Shown here: piece after piece, positions 9,371 to 19,502 of the stretch
Numbering within the stretch: the first letter of the stretch is position 1
How the letters are laid out: the number at the start of each line of letters is the position of its first letter
NCBI GenBank assembly: GCA_003129525.1
Contig: CP029329.1
Coordinates: 1,841,501 to 1,905,500 of the forward strand
DNA length: 64,000 nucleotides
Origin: Clostridium beijerinckii
Lineage (GTDB): Bacteria > Bacillota > Clostridia > Clostridiales > Clostridiaceae
Direction of reading: 5' to 3'
Position numbers and translations under genes: made by a program
Notes under the pieces: model-generated
Told to the model about the DNA's origin: nothing
Databases searched by the model: none
What the model saw: only the letters and a program-made list of their open reading frames with translations

Positions 9371-9499
9371 CTTTACAAAATATACCTCACATCTTGACTT
9401 GTTATCTTCTGTATATACGCCTAAAAAGACTAGAATGAATATTAAAAAATCATGTGTAAAAATAAGTAATATAGAAAATCAAAGTAAATAGGAGAAATA

Positions 9500-9568
9500 A
9501 TGAGAAAAATTGATGAAATCAAATTATTTTTACCTGTAGAAAGCTATAATAAATATAAATGGAATTGA
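9500..9568 (+). CDS. Possible 22-residue ORF upstream of hrcA
   Basis: AGGAG lies seven bases before ATG 9500. The frame encodes MRKIDEIKLFLPVESYNKYK plus WN and stops inside the -35 box of the hrcA promoter. It could be a microprotein, a leader or a gene remnant. No similarity is recognised. Confidence 0.2.
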   Translation: MRKIDEIKLFLPVESYNKYKWN

Positions 9569-9593
9569 CAAAAAACATCATAAATAATATATT
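9565..9593 (+). promoter_or_regulatory. Sigma-A promoter of the hrcA operon
   Basis: TTGACA (9565-9570), a 17-bp spacer and TATATT (9588-9593). It lies immediately upstream of the CIRCE operator, so HrcA binding would overlap the transcription start. Confidence 0.85.
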
Positions 9594-9606
9594 AAAAACA
9601 TAGTCA

Positions 9607-9633
9607 TTAGCACTCGATGTTAATGAGTGCTAA
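9607..9633 (+). promoter_or_regulatory. CIRCE operator for HrcA
   Basis: A perfect TTAGCACTC-N9-GAGTGCTAA inverted repeat, the conserved class I heat-shock operator. It controls hrcA-grpE-dnaK-dnaJ, with HrcA autorepressing the operon. Confidence 0.98.
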
Positions 9634-9650
9634 CAAAAAGAGGTGAAGTT

Positions 9651-10682
9651 ATGAGTATTGAGGACAGAAAAATAAGAATACTTCAAGCTATTATCAATGA
9701 CTATATTCGTACAGGAGATCCTGTAGGGTCAAGAACACTTGCTAAAAACTATAACTTAGGTATCGGCTCTGCAACTATAAGAAATGAAATGGCTGATCTT
9801 GAAGATATGGGATACTTAGAACAACCTCATGCTTCTGCAGGAAGAATTCCTTCTAGTAAGGGATATAGATTATATGTTGATAAACTTATGGACAATCAAA
9901 GGCTGACAGTTGAGGAAGATTTGAAAATTAAACAATATATAATTGATTCTGCAATGCTTGAAGTAGATAAAATTGTAAAGCAGACTAGTGCATTGTTGTC
10001 AGAACTTACTAAATTGACTTGCGTGATTGAATCTCCATCAGTTAAAAAGAGCTTTGTTAAATCAATTCAGCTTATTAAAGTTGATGAATATAATTTAGTA
10101 TCAGTTTTTTTAACAGATACTGGCCTTATAAAAAATCATATGATTAAGTTGAACAATGGAGTTCCTAAAATTGAAACTTTAATGCGAATAAATCAAGTTA
10201 TTAATAATAGATTAGTAAATCTTTCAATAGAAGAAATTAATCTAGAAGTAATTAATAATCTAAAAAATGATTTGGGCGAATATGAAGAAATATTTAATGC
10301 AATTTTACCTGTTTTATATGAAACATTAAATACAACAAATTCGTCAGAAGTGTTTATGGAAGGAACAACCAATATATTCAATTATGCAGAATATAACGAC
10401 ATTGATAAAGCTAAAGAAATATTATCACTTTTTAACGATAAAGAATCTATAATGGATTTATTTAATCCACAAGATAATATTACAATTAGTATAGGCGATG
10501 AAAATTATAAACAACAAGCTAAGGACTGCAGTATAATATCTGCTGAATATTCTTTTAGAGATAGACCAATTGGTAAAATTGGGTTAATTGGACCTAGAAG
10601 AATTAATTATTCAAAGGTAATAACAATTATGGCGGAAGTCATAAAAGAACTTAATAATATGTTAAGTAATGAAAAAATATAG
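9651..10682 (+). CDS. hrcA: Heat-inducible repressor HrcA
   Basis: HrcA is a winged-helix repressor that binds CIRCE and needs GroEL for activity. The product is 343 residues from ATG 9651 behind AGAGGTGAAG. The N-terminal winged helix includes [31 protein letters not shown]. The rest is the GAF-like and dimerisation region typical of the family, ending [13 protein letters not shown]. It is the first gene of the heat-shock operon, directly under its own operator. Confidence 0.97.
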   Translation: MSIEDRKIRILQAIINDYIRTGDPVGSRTLAKNYNLGIGSATIRNEMADLEDMGYLEQPHASAGRIPSSKGYRLYVDKLMDNQRLTVEEDLKIKQYIIDSAMLEVDKIVKQTSALLSELTKLTCVIESPSVKKSFVKSIQLIKVDEYNLVSVFLTDTGLIKNHMIKLNNGVPKIETLMRINQVINNRLVNLSIEEINLEVINNLKNDLGEYEEIFNAILPVLYETLNTTNSSEVFMEGTTNIFNYAEYNDIDKAKEILSLFNDKESIMDLFNPQDNITISIGDENYKQQAKDCSIISAEYSFRDRPIGKIGLIGPRRINYSKVITIMAEVIKELNNMLSNEKI

Positions 10683-10720
10683 ATATTAGATTTGAAAGCG
10701 AAGAGGTGTGTTTTAAAGAT

Positions 10721-11329
10721 ATGAAAAATGAAGAACTGAATAATGAAGAAATTAAAGATGAAACAGTAACTAATGAAAATCAAATTACAAATAATGACCA
10801 AATGGAAAATGAGGAATCTAGTGAAACACTTGATGAAGTTTCTGAAAATGAGGGGACTACAGATGGTGAACTAAATATAGTAAAAAAGCAAAAAGACGAA
10901 AATAAGAAATTACAAGAAGAATTAGATATGACTAAAGATAGACTTTTAAGAGTGACAGCTGAATATGACAATTATAGAAAAAGAACAACTAAAGAAAAAG
11001 AAGGAATATATAGTGATGCATATGTAGATGTATTAAAAGAAATTATTCCAATTATTGATAATTTAGAAAGAGCTGTTGCAGCTGATGGAAGCATAGAAGA
11101 TTTGAAAAAAGGAATTGAGATGACAATAAAAGGATGTCAAGATTCATTTACAAAGCTTGGAATTGAAGAAATAGATGCTTCGGGAGAATTTGATCCTAAT
11201 GTTCACAATGCAGTAATGCATATAGAGGATGAAAGTTTAGAAAAAAATGTAATAGCAGAAGTATTCCAAAAAGGATACAAAAAGGATGATAAAATAATAA
11301 GACATACAATGGTTAAAGTAGCTAATTAA
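10721..11329 (+). CDS. grpE: Nucleotide exchange factor GrpE
   Basis: GrpE releases ADP from DnaK. The product is 202 residues from ATG 10721. AGAGGTG lies 14 bases upstream, a long spacing, and a GTG at 10706 overlapping that site is less likely. An acidic N-terminal tail of about 60 residues leads into the long coiled coil (KKLQEELDMTKDRLLRVTAEY) and the C-terminal beta domain with GEFDPNVHNAVMH. Second gene of the HrcA operon. Confidence 0.96.
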   Translation: MKNEELNNEEIKDETVTNENQITNNDQMENEESSETLDEVSENEGTTDGELNIVKKQKDENKKLQEELDMTKDRLLRVTAEYDNYRKRTTKEKEGIYSDAYVDVLKEIIPIIDNLERAVAADGSIEDLKKGIEMTIKGCQDSFTKLGIEEIDASGEFDPNVHNAVMHIEDESLEKNVIAEVFQKGYKKDDKIIRHTMVKVAN

Positions 11330-11416
11330 ATTTTAACAATATAGTTAAAAGATAAAAATAATTAAATGCAAAATTCAAATTAAAATAAACTAATAAAGTT
11401 TTAGGAGGAATATATT

Positions 11417-13264
11417 ATGGGAAAAATTATAGGAATTGATTTAGGAACTACAAATTCATGTGTAGCAGTTATGGAAGGTGGAGAACCAACTGTTATTGCA
11501 AATGCAGAGGGATCTAGAACTACTCCATCAGTAGTATCATTTCAAGCAAGTGGAGAAAGATTAGTTGGTCAAGTTGCAAAAAGACAATCAATAACAAATC
11601 CAGATAAAACAATTATCTCAATAAAGAGACATATGGGAACTGGATACAAAGTTGATATAGATGGAAAAAATTATTCACCACAAGAAATTTCAGCTATGGT
11701 ACTTCAAAAAATCAAAGCAGATGCTGAGTCTTATTTAGGCGAAACAGTAACACAAGCAGTTATAACTGTACCAGCTTACTTTAATGATAGCCAAAGACAA
11801 GCAACAAAAGATGCAGGAAAGATTGCAGGCCTTGAAGTTTTAAGAATAATAAATGAACCAACAGCAGCAGCACTAGCTTATGGTTTAGATAAAACAGATA
11901 ATAATCATAAAATATTAGTTTATGATTTAGGTGGTGGTACTTTCGACGTATCTATTCTAGATCTTGGAGATGGAGTATTCGAAGTATTATCAACTAATGG
12001 AGATACAAAACTTGGTGGAGATGACTTTGATGAAAAGATCATGCACTTTATTGCAGATACATTCAAAGCTGAAAATGGAATTGATTTAATGCAAGATAAA
12101 ATGGCACTTCAAAGATTAAAAGAAGCTGCTGAAAAAGCTAAGATTGAATTATCAGCATCAACTCAAACAAGTATTAACTTACCATTTATTACAGCAGATG
12201 CAACAGGTCCAAAACATATAGATTTAACTTTAACTAGAGCTAAATTCAATGAAATTACTAATGACTTAGTTCAAAGATCAATTGAACCAATGAAAAAAGC
12301 ATTAGCTGATGCTAAACTTTCATTAAGTGACATTGAAAAAATAATCTTAGTGGGTGGATCAACAAGAATTCCTGCAGTAGTAGATGCAGTTAAGAACTTT
12401 ACAGGAAAAGAACCATCTAAGGGGGTTAATCCAGATGAATGCGTCGCAGTTGGTGCAGCTATTCAAGCAGGTGTATTAACAGGAGAAGTTAAAGATATAG
12501 TATTACTTGATGTTACTCCATTAACACTAGGAATTGAAACAGCAGGTGGAATCGCTACTCCATTAATCGAAAGAAATACAACTATACCAACAAAGAAGAG
12601 CCAAGTATTCTCAACTGCTGCAGATAGTCAAACATCAGTTGAAATCAATGTAGTTCAAGGTGAAAGACAAATGGCTATGGATAATAAGTCACTTGGACAA
12701 TTCACACTTTCAGGAATAGCTCCAGCACCAAGAGGAATTCCTCAAATCGAAGTAACATTTGATATAGATGCTAATGGTATTGTTAAGGTATCAGCTTTAG
12801 ATAAAGGAACTGGAAAAGAAGCTAATATCACAATTACAGCTTCAACTAACTTAAATGATGATGAAGTTGATAAGGCTGTAAAAGAAGCTGAAAAATTTGC
12901 TGAAGAAGATAAGAAGAGAAAAGAAAAAGTTGAAACTGCAAACACTGCAGATCAAACAATCTATCAAATAGAAAAAACATTAGGAGAAGTTGGCGATAAA
13001 GCTACAGATGAAGAAAAGGTTGGAGTTCAAGCTAAAATTGAAGAGCTTAAGAAGCTTAAAGATAGTGATGATGTAGAAGCTGTTAAAGCTGCAATTGAAG
13101 CAGTAAACCAAGCATTCTATCCAATAGCTACAAAGATGTATCAACAAGCTGGAGGAGCAGATGGAGCAGGAGTTGATCCAAATGCAGCAGCTGGAGGAGC
13201 TCAAAGTGCACCACATGATGATAATGTTGTAGATGCAGATTTCAAGGTAGATGAAGACAAATAA
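11417..13264 (+). CDS. dnaK: Hsp70 chaperone DnaK
   Basis: ATP-dependent chaperone, 615 residues. The ATPase domain starts [13 protein letters not shown] and contains [10 protein letters not shown] and the VGGSTRIP motif. The substrate-binding beta domain and helical lid follow. The C terminus has the Gly/Ala-rich linker and ends [10 protein letters not shown], the usual Gram-positive form. The ribosome site TAGGAGG precedes the ATG. It partners with the adjacent GrpE and DnaJ. The 336-bp gap before dnaJ has a terminator-like hairpin, so dnaJ may be only partly cotranscribed. Confidence 0.99.
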   Translation: MGKIIGIDLGTTNSCVAVMEGGEPTVIANAEGSRTTPSVVSFQASGERLVGQVAKRQSITNPDKTIISIKRHMGTGYKVDIDGKNYSPQEISAMVLQKIKADAESYLGETVTQAVITVPAYFNDSQRQATKDAGKIAGLEVLRIINEPTAAALAYGLDKTDNNHKILVYDLGGGTFDVSILDLGDGVFEVLSTNGDTKLGGDDFDEKIMHFIADTFKAENGIDLMQDKMALQRLKEAAEKAKIELSASTQTSINLPFITADATGPKHIDLTLTRAKFNEITNDLVQRSIEPMKKALADAKLSLSDIEKIILVGGSTRIPAVVDAVKNFTGKEPSKGVNPDECVAVGAAIQAGVLTGEVKDIVLLDVTPLTLGIETAGGIATPLIERNTTIPTKKSQVFSTAADSQTSVEINVVQGERQMAMDNKSLGQFTLSGIAPAPRGIPQIEVTFDIDANGIVKVSALDKGTGKEANITITASTNLNDDEVDKAVKEAEKFAEEDKKRKEKVETANTADQTIYQIEKTLGEVGDKATDEEKVGVQAKIEELKKLKDSDDVEAVKAAIEAVNQAFYPIATKMYQQAGGADGAGVDPNAAAGGAQSAPHDDNVVDADFKVDEDK

Positions 13265-13298
13265 GATAAATAGGTGACTAAATACTAATTATCTAATA

Positions 13299-13376
13299 TA
13301 AGTGAGAATCGAAATTTTATATTTCGCTCTTCGAACTTACCCAGCGAACGTATGTGAGTCGGGTTTCATTAGTGAA
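13299..13376 (+). repeat. Modular hairpin-array repeat, copy B
   Basis: TAAGTGAGAATC, stem GAAAT/ATTTC, CTTCGAACTTAC, stem around CAGCGAACG...GTGAG, then GGGTTTCATTAG. Its second stem is close to that in copy E (40986), suggesting exchange between copies. Confidence 0.65.
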
Positions 13377-13378
13377 AT

Positions 13379-13407
13379 AGGGAAGGCAAACTCGTCTTCC
13401 CTTTTTC
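13379..13407 (+). terminator. Terminator between dnaK and dnaJ
   Basis: Stem GGGAAG/CTTCCC with a 10-nt loop followed by TTTTT. It probably attenuates read-through from dnaK into dnaJ. The remainder of the gap to dnaJ shows no gene. Confidence 0.75.
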
Positions 13408-13600
13408 TAAAGCATAAGAAAAGAACAAGTAAAAGATGTAATGTATATATTGTGCAGGGGAGAGAATACTACTAGTTTATTATATGTACTATTAGCAAGT
13501 ATTACTAATGCAACATGATACAAAATCGAGTATAATATAACTTGTTATTTTTTAAAATATGCTTAAATTAAAAATAAAACCAGGTGGTGAATATATACAA

Positions 13601-14722
13601 ATGGCAAGTAAAGACTATTATGAATTACTTGGACTTGAAAAAGGTGCAGGTGATGATGAAATAAAAAGAGCCTTTAGAAAATTAGCAGTAAAATATCATC
13701 CAGATAAAAATCAAGGAAATGCTGAAGCCGAAGAAAAGTTTAAGGAAATAAATGAAGCTTATCAAATTCTCTCAGATCCTGAAAAGAGAGCTAAGTATGA
13801 TCAATTTGGATCAGCTGCTTTTGATGGTAGTGGAGGCTTTGGTGGCGGAGGCTTCGATGGCTTTGATATGGGCGGTTTTGGTGATATTTTCGAGTCATTC
13901 TTTGGTGGTGGCGGCGGAAATGCTAGAAGAAAGAATGGTCCAGTAAGAGGAAATGATATTGAGTATACAATAACATTAACTTTTGAAGAAGCTGTTTTTG
14001 GGGCCGAGAAAGAAATATCAGTTACTAGAAGTGAAAATTGTGAGCAATGTCATGGAAGTGGAGCAGAACCAGGAACTAATTCAAAGACTTGCCCAACCTG
14101 TGGTGGTCAAGGACAAGTAAGAGTACAAAGACAAACTCCTCTTGGAAGCTTTGTTTCAACATCAACATGTGATACATGTAGGGGTACTGGTAAAATAATA
14201 GAAAAACCATGCTCACATTGTAGAGGAAAAGGTAATGTTAGAAAGACAAGAAATATAAAAGTTAACATACCAGCAGGTGTTGATACAGGAAATGTAATGC
14301 CGCTTAGAGGACAAGGCGAGCATGGATTAAGAGGTGGAAGCCCTGGAGATTTATATGTAAAGATTAATGTAACACCATCAAAAGTGTTCACAAGAAAAGG
14401 AAATGACGTGTATATAGATGCTCATGTTTCTATGGCTAAGGCTGCCTTAGGTACAGAAATAACTGTATCTACAGTAGATGGAAATGTTAAATATAACGTT
14501 CCAGCAGGGACTCAATCAGGAACAATGTTTAGATTAAAAGGCAAGGGTATACAAAGAGTTAATTCAAGTGGAAAAGGAGATCAATACGTGAAAGTTGTAG
14601 TTGATATTCCTAAGGCATTGAATAAAGAGCAAAAGGAAGCATTGTATGATTTAATGAGAGCATCAGGTGAAGACTTTGATGAAACTAACGCTCCTAAGAA
14701 AAAACTATTTGGAAAAAAATAA
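13601..14722 (+). CDS. dnaJ: Hsp40 co-chaperone DnaJ
   Basis: DnaJ delivers substrates to DnaK and stimulates its ATPase. The product is 373 residues from ATG 13601, preceded by GGTGGTG. The J domain has HPD at residues 33-35. A Gly/Phe-rich linker follows, then four zinc-finger repeats ([32 protein letters not shown]) and the two C-terminal beta domains. It is a full type I DnaJ, the last gene of the heat-shock group, ending in its own terminator. Confidence 0.98.
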   Translation: MASKDYYELLGLEKGAGDDEIKRAFRKLAVKYHPDKNQGNAEAEEKFKEINEAYQILSDPEKRAKYDQFGSAAFDGSGGFGGGGFDGFDMGGFGDIFESFFGGGGGNARRKNGPVRGNDIEYTITLTFEEAVFGAEKEISVTRSENCEQCHGSGAEPGTNSKTCPTCGGQGQVRVQRQTPLGSFVSTSTCDTCRGTGKIIEKPCSHCRGKGNVRKTRNIKVNIPAGVDTGNVMPLRGQGEHGLRGGSPGDLYVKINVTPSKVFTRKGNDVYIDAHVSMAKAALGTEITVSTVDGNVKYNVPAGTQSGTMFRLKGKGIQRVNSSGKGDQYVKVVVDIPKALNKEQKEALYDLMRASGEDFDETNAPKKKLFGKK

Positions 14723-14738
14723 ATAAGATATCTAAATT

Positions 14739-14775
14739 AAGCACTTATGTCACTAGATAGTAAGTGCTTTTTTTG
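14739..14775 (+). terminator. Terminator after dnaJ
   Basis: Stem AAGCACTTA/TAAGTGCTT followed by seven T. It ends the heat-shock operon. The rest of the 346-bp spacer to the next gene shows only an isolated AAGGAGGT at about 14858 with no frame behind it. Confidence 0.85.
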
Positions 14776-15068
14776 ATATACTTATAAAGTAAAAAAGTCA
14801 TATAAAAAGGTAAAAAAGTTATAAAGGCGATGTTTAAAAAATATCAAATGAATAAAAAGGAGGTAGTTACCAAGAATTAATAACATTGCAAGCCCTAAAA
14901 GAATAAAAGAATTTCATGGTAAGTTATAATAATTAAAATTATACTAGCTACTTGATTTTTTTAGAAAGTCAAAACCATTGATGTTTGAATGAATTAATAA
15001 AGTAACTTATTATTTAAATTTAATAATATTTTTATAGAGGTTTATGGAATTTTGGTGACGGAAGTGAT

Positions 15069-16619
15069 TTGAATAATTTAAAAGAAGAATTATTAGGCGA
15101 AATAGAAGGATTTAGAGCATTAGGTCATAAATTTTTAGATGGTGAATTATCTGTTTCAGAATTTAAACATGCATCTGGTGGAATGGGCGTATATGCAGAG
15201 CGTAATAAAAAAAGTTTTATGATTAGACTTAGAACGTCCTCAGGCATAACAGATATTGATCAAATGAAATGGCTTTGTAATATGGCAGAAAGACATGGAT
15301 TAGAAAAGATTCATTTAACTACAAGAGAAGCAATTCAATATCACAACTTATCAATAGATGGAGTTTGTGAAATTATGAGAGAAGCATTAGAACATGACGT
15401 ATATAGCAGAGGAGCAGGTGGAAATTATCCTAGAAATGTTGCAATGTCTCCTTTAGCTGGAGTTGATAAATTTGAAGCTTTTGATGTAACACCTTATGCA
15501 TTAGCTGTAAATAAGCATTTTATAAAACAAATAAATACATATAAATTACCTAGAAAAATCAAAGTATCTTTCTCAAGTAGCAATATGGATTCTGGACATT
15601 GCAATATTACAGATTTAGGATTTTTAGCAGTTGTAAAAGATAATAAGCAGTATTTTAAAGTTTATTTAGGTGGAGGACTTGGAAGAAATTCTAAGATTGG
15701 CATAGAATATGATGAACTTGTAGATCCGAGTGAAGTATTAGATTATGTAGATGCAATGATAAGCCTTTTTATAAAAGAAGGAGATTATGAAAATAAAAAT
15801 AAAGCTCGTATAAGATATATATTAGAGAGAATGGGTAAAGATGACTTTATAAAATGCTATAAAGAACATTTAAAAATAGTAAAAGAAAAAGAAAATTTAA
15901 AGCTAGAAGTATCATCAAAAGAGTATAACAAAGAAGGTAAAGAAATAGACGTAGACCATCAAAGACTATATGAGCAAAAACAAAAAGGATTATATAGTGT
16001 TTATTTCCATCCAATTGGCGGTCAAATATATCTTAAAGATTTAAAGATGATCTTAGAAGCTTTAGATAAAATAGATGATGCACAAATAAGACTTACTATG
16101 ACAGAAGGAATGTATCTTAGAAATTTAAATGGTGAAGAAGCAAAGAAGATGCTAGAGCTTACCCAAGATCTTGGAGGAGAAACTCATTTAGAACAAAGTG
16201 TATCTTGTATTGGAGTACCAATATGTCAGATTGGAATTGTAGAAAGTCAAAAAACATTAAATGCTATAATTGATTACTTCAAAGAAAAAGGATATAAGAA
16301 AGATGTATTGCCAAGAGTTCACATATCAGGATGTGGAAATTCATGTGGAATACATGAAGCAGCATTAATTGGATTTACAGGAACTCGTAAAAAGGTAGAT
16401 GGGAATTTAGAAGATGCCTTTGAACTGCATATAAATGGGTCATTCGAAGATAGAAAAGCAAGACTTGGTAAAGTTTATGGCTGTATACTTGCAAAAGAGG
16501 TTCCAGAATTTTTATATGAATTAGCTTTACTTTTAGAAAAGAGAAATATTAATTTCCATGATTATGTTGAAAAACATGAAGAAGAATTAATAGGATTAGT
16601 AGATAAATATAAAAAATAA
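15069..16619 (+). CDS. Siroheme-dependent nitrite/sulfite reductase
   Basis: A ferredoxin-type nitrite/sulfite reductase, 516 residues, reducing nitrite or sulfite through a siroheme and a coupled 4Fe-4S cluster. The two half-domain pattern is present. The cluster cysteines are C380-x5-C386 (CIGVPIC) and C422-x3-C426 (CGNSC), all four intact. The start is TTG 15069 with a weak GGAAGTG just upstream; no better in-frame start is seen. Nitrite and sulfite cannot be separated by sequence here. It stands alone between dnaJ and trmB, interrupting the Bacillus-like order. No siroheme-synthesis or ferredoxin genes are next to it. Confidence 0.88.
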   Translation: MNNLKEELLGEIEGFRALGHKFLDGELSVSEFKHASGGMGVYAERNKKSFMIRLRTSSGITDIDQMKWLCNMAERHGLEKIHLTTREAIQYHNLSIDGVCEIMREALEHDVYSRGAGGNYPRNVAMSPLAGVDKFEAFDVTPYALAVNKHFIKQINTYKLPRKIKVSFSSSNMDSGHCNITDLGFLAVVKDNKQYFKVYLGGGLGRNSKIGIEYDELVDPSEVLDYVDAMISLFIKEGDYENKNKARIRYILERMGKDDFIKCYKEHLKIVKEKENLKLEVSSKEYNKEGKEIDVDHQRLYEQKQKGLYSVYFHPIGGQIYLKDLKMILEALDKIDDAQIRLTMTEGMYLRNLNGEEAKKMLELTQDLGGETHLEQSVSCIGVPICQIGIVESQKTLNAIIDYFKEKGYKKDVLPRVHISGCGNSCGIHEAALIGFTGTRKKVDGNLEDAFELHINGSFEDRKARLGKVYGCILAKEVPEFLYELALLLEKRNINFHDYVEKHEEELIGLVDKYKK

Positions 16620-16630
16620 CAATTAAGGCA

Positions 16631-16672
16631 TATTCCGAAGAATTTATGATAATATTCTTCGGAATATTGTCA
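16631..16672 (+). terminator. Hairpin after the reductase gene
   Basis: A perfect 13-bp stem, TATTCCGAAGAAT and ATTCTTCGGAATA, then TTGTCATATT. The T run is weak but the stem is strong. Confidence 0.6.
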
Positions 16673-16808
16673 TATTAGGATATATTTAATGGAATATATC
16701 TAAATAAGAATTGTAATGGACATCACAATACCTTTTTTAGATAAAAATTGCAATATAAATTTTTATATGTATAATTATTATGAATGATAAAAGATGGAGT
16801 GAATTAAC

Positions 16809-17465
16809 ATGAGAATGAGAAAAAAACCATGGGCGAGGCCAGAGTTAGAATGTTGTGACTTTTTTGTTATAAGTCCTAAAGAATATAAAGGTAAATGGAA
16901 AGAATCTTTTGGAAATGATAAACCTATATATTTAGAGCTTGGATGTGGAAAAGGAACCTTTATAGCAGTGCATGGCTCTGAAAATTCTAATATTAATTAT
17001 ATTGCTATTGATATAAAAGATGAAGTTTTAGGATTAGCCAAGAGAAATATCGAAGAAGCATATAATGAAAAAAACAAATGTTTGGACAATATAAAGCTAA
17101 TGGCTCAAGAAATAGGACTTATTAATGAAATGTTAAACGAAGAAGATTTAATAAGTAGAATATACATAAATTTTTGTAATCCTTGGCCTAAGGAAAAACA
17201 TAAAAAGAGAAGATTAACTCATACAAGACAATTAGAACAATATAAGACATTCTTAAAAAATGAAGGTGAAATTTATTTTAAAACAGATGATGATGAATTA
17301 TTTGAGGAATCACTTGAATATTTTAAAGAATCTGGGTTTAAAATTACATATATAACTTATGATCTTCATAATAGCGATTTTAAAGGGAATGTTGAAACTG
17401 AACATGAAAAAATGTTTACTAAGCAAGGAATAAAAACTAAATTTTTAATTGCTAGTAAGATATAA
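16809..17465 (+). CDS. trmB: tRNA (guanine46-N7)-methyltransferase
   Basis: TrmB makes m7G46 in the tRNA variable loop using SAM. The product is 218 residues. The SAM site [10 protein letters not shown] lies near residue 38 and the family motif [17 protein letters not shown] near 122. A C-terminal TEHEKMF segment also fits. The start is ATG 16809 with GATGGAGTG upstream. A minisatellite follows before prmA. Confidence 0.95.
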   Translation: MRMRKKPWARPELECCDFFVISPKEYKGKWKESFGNDKPIYLELGCGKGTFIAVHGSENSNINYIAIDIKDEVLGLAKRNIEEAYNEKNKCLDNIKLMAQEIGLINEMLNEEDLISRIYINFCNPWPKEKHKKRRLTHTRQLEQYKTFLKNEGEIYFKTDDDELFEESLEYFKESGFKITYITYDLHNSDFKGNVETEHEKMFTKQGIKTKFLIASKI

Positions 17466-17517
17466 AATATTTATAAATTACTAGTTGAATAGTGCAAGTA
17501 GACGAATTATAATTACT

Positions 17518-17629
17518 AGAATTTAAGAATTTAAGAATTTAAGAATTTAAGAATTTAAGAATTTAAGAATTTAAGAATTTAAGAATTTAAGAATTTAAGA
17601 ATTTAAGAATTTAAGAATTTAAGAATTTA
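17518..17629. repeat. 8-bp minisatellite (about 14 units)
   Basis: The unit ATTTAAGA is repeated head to tail without interruption for about 112 bp between trmB and prmA. There is no coding frame. Such pure tandem arrays change copy number by slippage, so its length should vary between strains. Confidence 0.95.
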
Positions 17630-17667
17630 TAGTTACAATGCGAATTTAAGATGAATTTCTAGAAAAT

Positions 17668-17712
17668 ATACACATATAGAAAAGATGCAACACAGTAACT
17701 ACAAAGAACTTT
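17668..17712 (+). repeat. Degenerate copy of the AAGTGC/AAGAACTT repeat
   Basis: CACATATAGAAAAGATGCAA followed by an ACAAAGAACTT tail resembles the 41-bp unit at 4484 with a decayed hairpin. It occupies most of the remaining spacer before prmA. Confidence 0.45.
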
Positions 17713-17781
17713 AGAAATCTCAGAAAGAGATTTAATCAAAAATTGCTAACTGCTAACTGAATTAAAGGAAGGATGATAAAA

Positions 17782-18726
17782 ATGGATGGAATGTGGATTG
17801 AAATTAGTGTAATAACAAAAAGTGAGGCGCTAGAGCCTATATCAGGAATATTCTATGAATTAAATTGCCCAAATATTGCAATCGAAGATCCGGAAGATTT
17901 ACTTTCAAGAGAACAAGGACCATTGACTTGGGATTTTGCAGATATAAATATTTTAGAACATAAAGGAAACGCAGCTGTAATTAAAGCTTATTTTTCTCAA
18001 GACGATAATGTTGAAGAAATCGTTGAATATGTAAAAGAAAAGATTACAGAAATTAAAGAACTTGGATTTGATATTGGTGAAGGCAAAGTAGAAGTTAAAA
18101 AAATGCATGAAGAAGATTGGGCAAATAATTGGAAACAATATTATAAGCCAGTTAAAATAACAGATAAAATTGTTATTAAACCTATTTGGGAAGATTATGA
18201 TAAAAGTGAAAAGGAATTAATCATAGAATTAGATCCAGGTATGGCATTTGGAACTGGAACTCATGAAACTACTAGAATGTGTATTAAAGCTTTAGATAAG
18301 TATGTAAAGCCTAATACAACAGTATTTGATGTTGGGTGTGGATCAGGTATACTTTCAATAGCTGCTGCGAAACTTGGAGCTAAACATGTAGTAGGTGTTG
18401 ATTTAGATCCTGTTGCTGTCGATTCATCTAAGGAAAATATAAGTTATAATGATTTAGATAATATTGAGATATTAGAAGGAAACCTTTTAGATGTAGTAGA
18501 TGGAAAAGCTGACATCGTAGTTGCTAATATAATAGCAGAAATTATTTGTGTATTAACAGATGATGTTAAGAAAGCTTTAAATAATGGTGGCTTATTTATT
18601 ACTTCAGGTATAATTCACGACAGAGTAGATATGGTTAAAGAGAAGTTTGCAGAAAGTGGATTTGAAATTATAGAAATAAATCAAGATGGAGAATGGAACT
18701 GCATAGTGGCAAAATCTATCGGTTAG
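17782..18726 (+). CDS. prmA: Ribosomal protein uL11 methyltransferase
   Basis: PrmA trimethylates L11. The product is 314 residues from ATG 17782, nine bases after AAGGAAGG. ATG 17773 overlaps the ribosome site and is less likely. An N-terminal substrate-recognition domain leads to the SAM fold with [11 protein letters not shown] and [12 protein letters not shown], then VVANIIAEI. It heads the prmA-rsmE-mtaB operon (8-bp gap to rsmE, 1-bp overlap beyond). Confidence 0.96.
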   Translation: MDGMWIEISVITKSEALEPISGIFYELNCPNIAIEDPEDLLSREQGPLTWDFADINILEHKGNAAVIKAYFSQDDNVEEIVEYVKEKITEIKELGFDIGEGKVEVKKMHEEDWANNWKQYYKPVKITDKIVIKPIWEDYDKSEKELIIELDPGMAFGTGTHETTRMCIKALDKYVKPNTTVFDVGCGSGILSIAAAKLGAKHVVGVDLDPVAVDSSKENISYNDLDNIEILEGNLLDVVDGKADIVVANIIAEIICVLTDDVKKALNNGGLFITSGIIHDRVDMVKEKFAESGFEIIEINQDGEWNCIVAKSIG

Positions 18727-18734
18727 GAGTTTGT

Positions 18735-19502
18735 ATGCATAAATTTTTTACAGAACCTTATAATATCAATGAAACTGAAGGAAAAATAATTGGAGATGAT
18801 GTAAAGCATATTTATAAGGTCTTAAGGTTGTCTGAAGGTGAAGAAGTAGTATTAAATAATTGTGAAGGTTTAGAATATTTAGGAGAAATAAAAACTATAA
18901 CTAAAAATGAAGTTGTAGTTAGTATAATTAAGAAATTAGACATAAACAATGAAAGTAAAGTCAAGGTGCACCTTTTTCAAGGATTACCAAAAGGACAAAA
19001 GATGGATTTAATAGTGCAAAAGGGAACAGAACTTGGAGTCTTTGAATTTATTCCTACAATTACAGCTAGAGTTGATGTAAAGTTGAAGGGCGAATTCAAA
19101 AAGCTTGATAGATTAAATAGAATTGCACTTGAAGCGTCAAAGCAATCTAAAAGAAGTATTGTTCCTCAGGTTAAAGAAGTTATTGAATTTAAAGAAGCTT
19201 TAAATCAGTTGAAGGAAATGGATTTGACTATAATTCCTTACGAAAATGCAGAAGATTTTGGTATTAAAAGTCTTGTGAATTATCTTAATAATAAAAATAT
19301 AGATTTGGATAATATAGATAATGTGGGAATTTTAATAGGACCTGAAGGTGGATTTGAAGAAGAAGAAATTCATGAGTTGAAAGAACAAGGTGCTTACATT
19401 GTAACACTTGGGAATAGAATATTACGTACAGAAACAGCTGGATTTACAGCAACTGCCCTAGTTCAGTATGAACTAGGGGATTTAGGAGGGAAGCTACTGT
19501 AA
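18735..19502 (+). CDS. rsmE: 16S rRNA (uracil1498-N3)-methyltransferase
   Basis: RsmE methylates U1498 of 16S rRNA. It is a SPOUT (knotted) methyltransferase. The product is 255 residues from ATG 18735 behind TAGGAG. The motifs are GLPKGQKMD, LIGPEGGF and the knot segment LGNRILRTETA near the C terminus. Its TAA stop overlaps the mtaB ATG by one base, so the two are translationally coupled. Confidence 0.96.
   Translation: MHKFFTEPYNINETEGKIIGDDVKHIYKVLRLSEGEEVVLNNCEGLEYLGEIKTITKNEVVVSIIKKLDINNESKVKVHLFQGLPKGQKMDLIVQKGTELGVFEFIPTITARVDVKLKGEFKKLDRLNRIALEASKQSKRSIVPQVKEVIEFKEALNQLKEMDLTIIPYENAEDFGIKSLVNYLNNKNIDLDNIDNVGILIGPEGGFEEEEIHELKEQGAYIVTLGNRILRTETAGFTATALVQYELGDLGGKLL

Noticed and set aside
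14855..14880. AAGGAGGT site after dnaJ as evidence of a small gene.
   Set aside because: The following frames stop within a few codons.
17518..17629. Short regular repeats that might suggest a CRISPR array.
   Set aside because: The 8-bp units are contiguous with no spacers and no cas genes are present.
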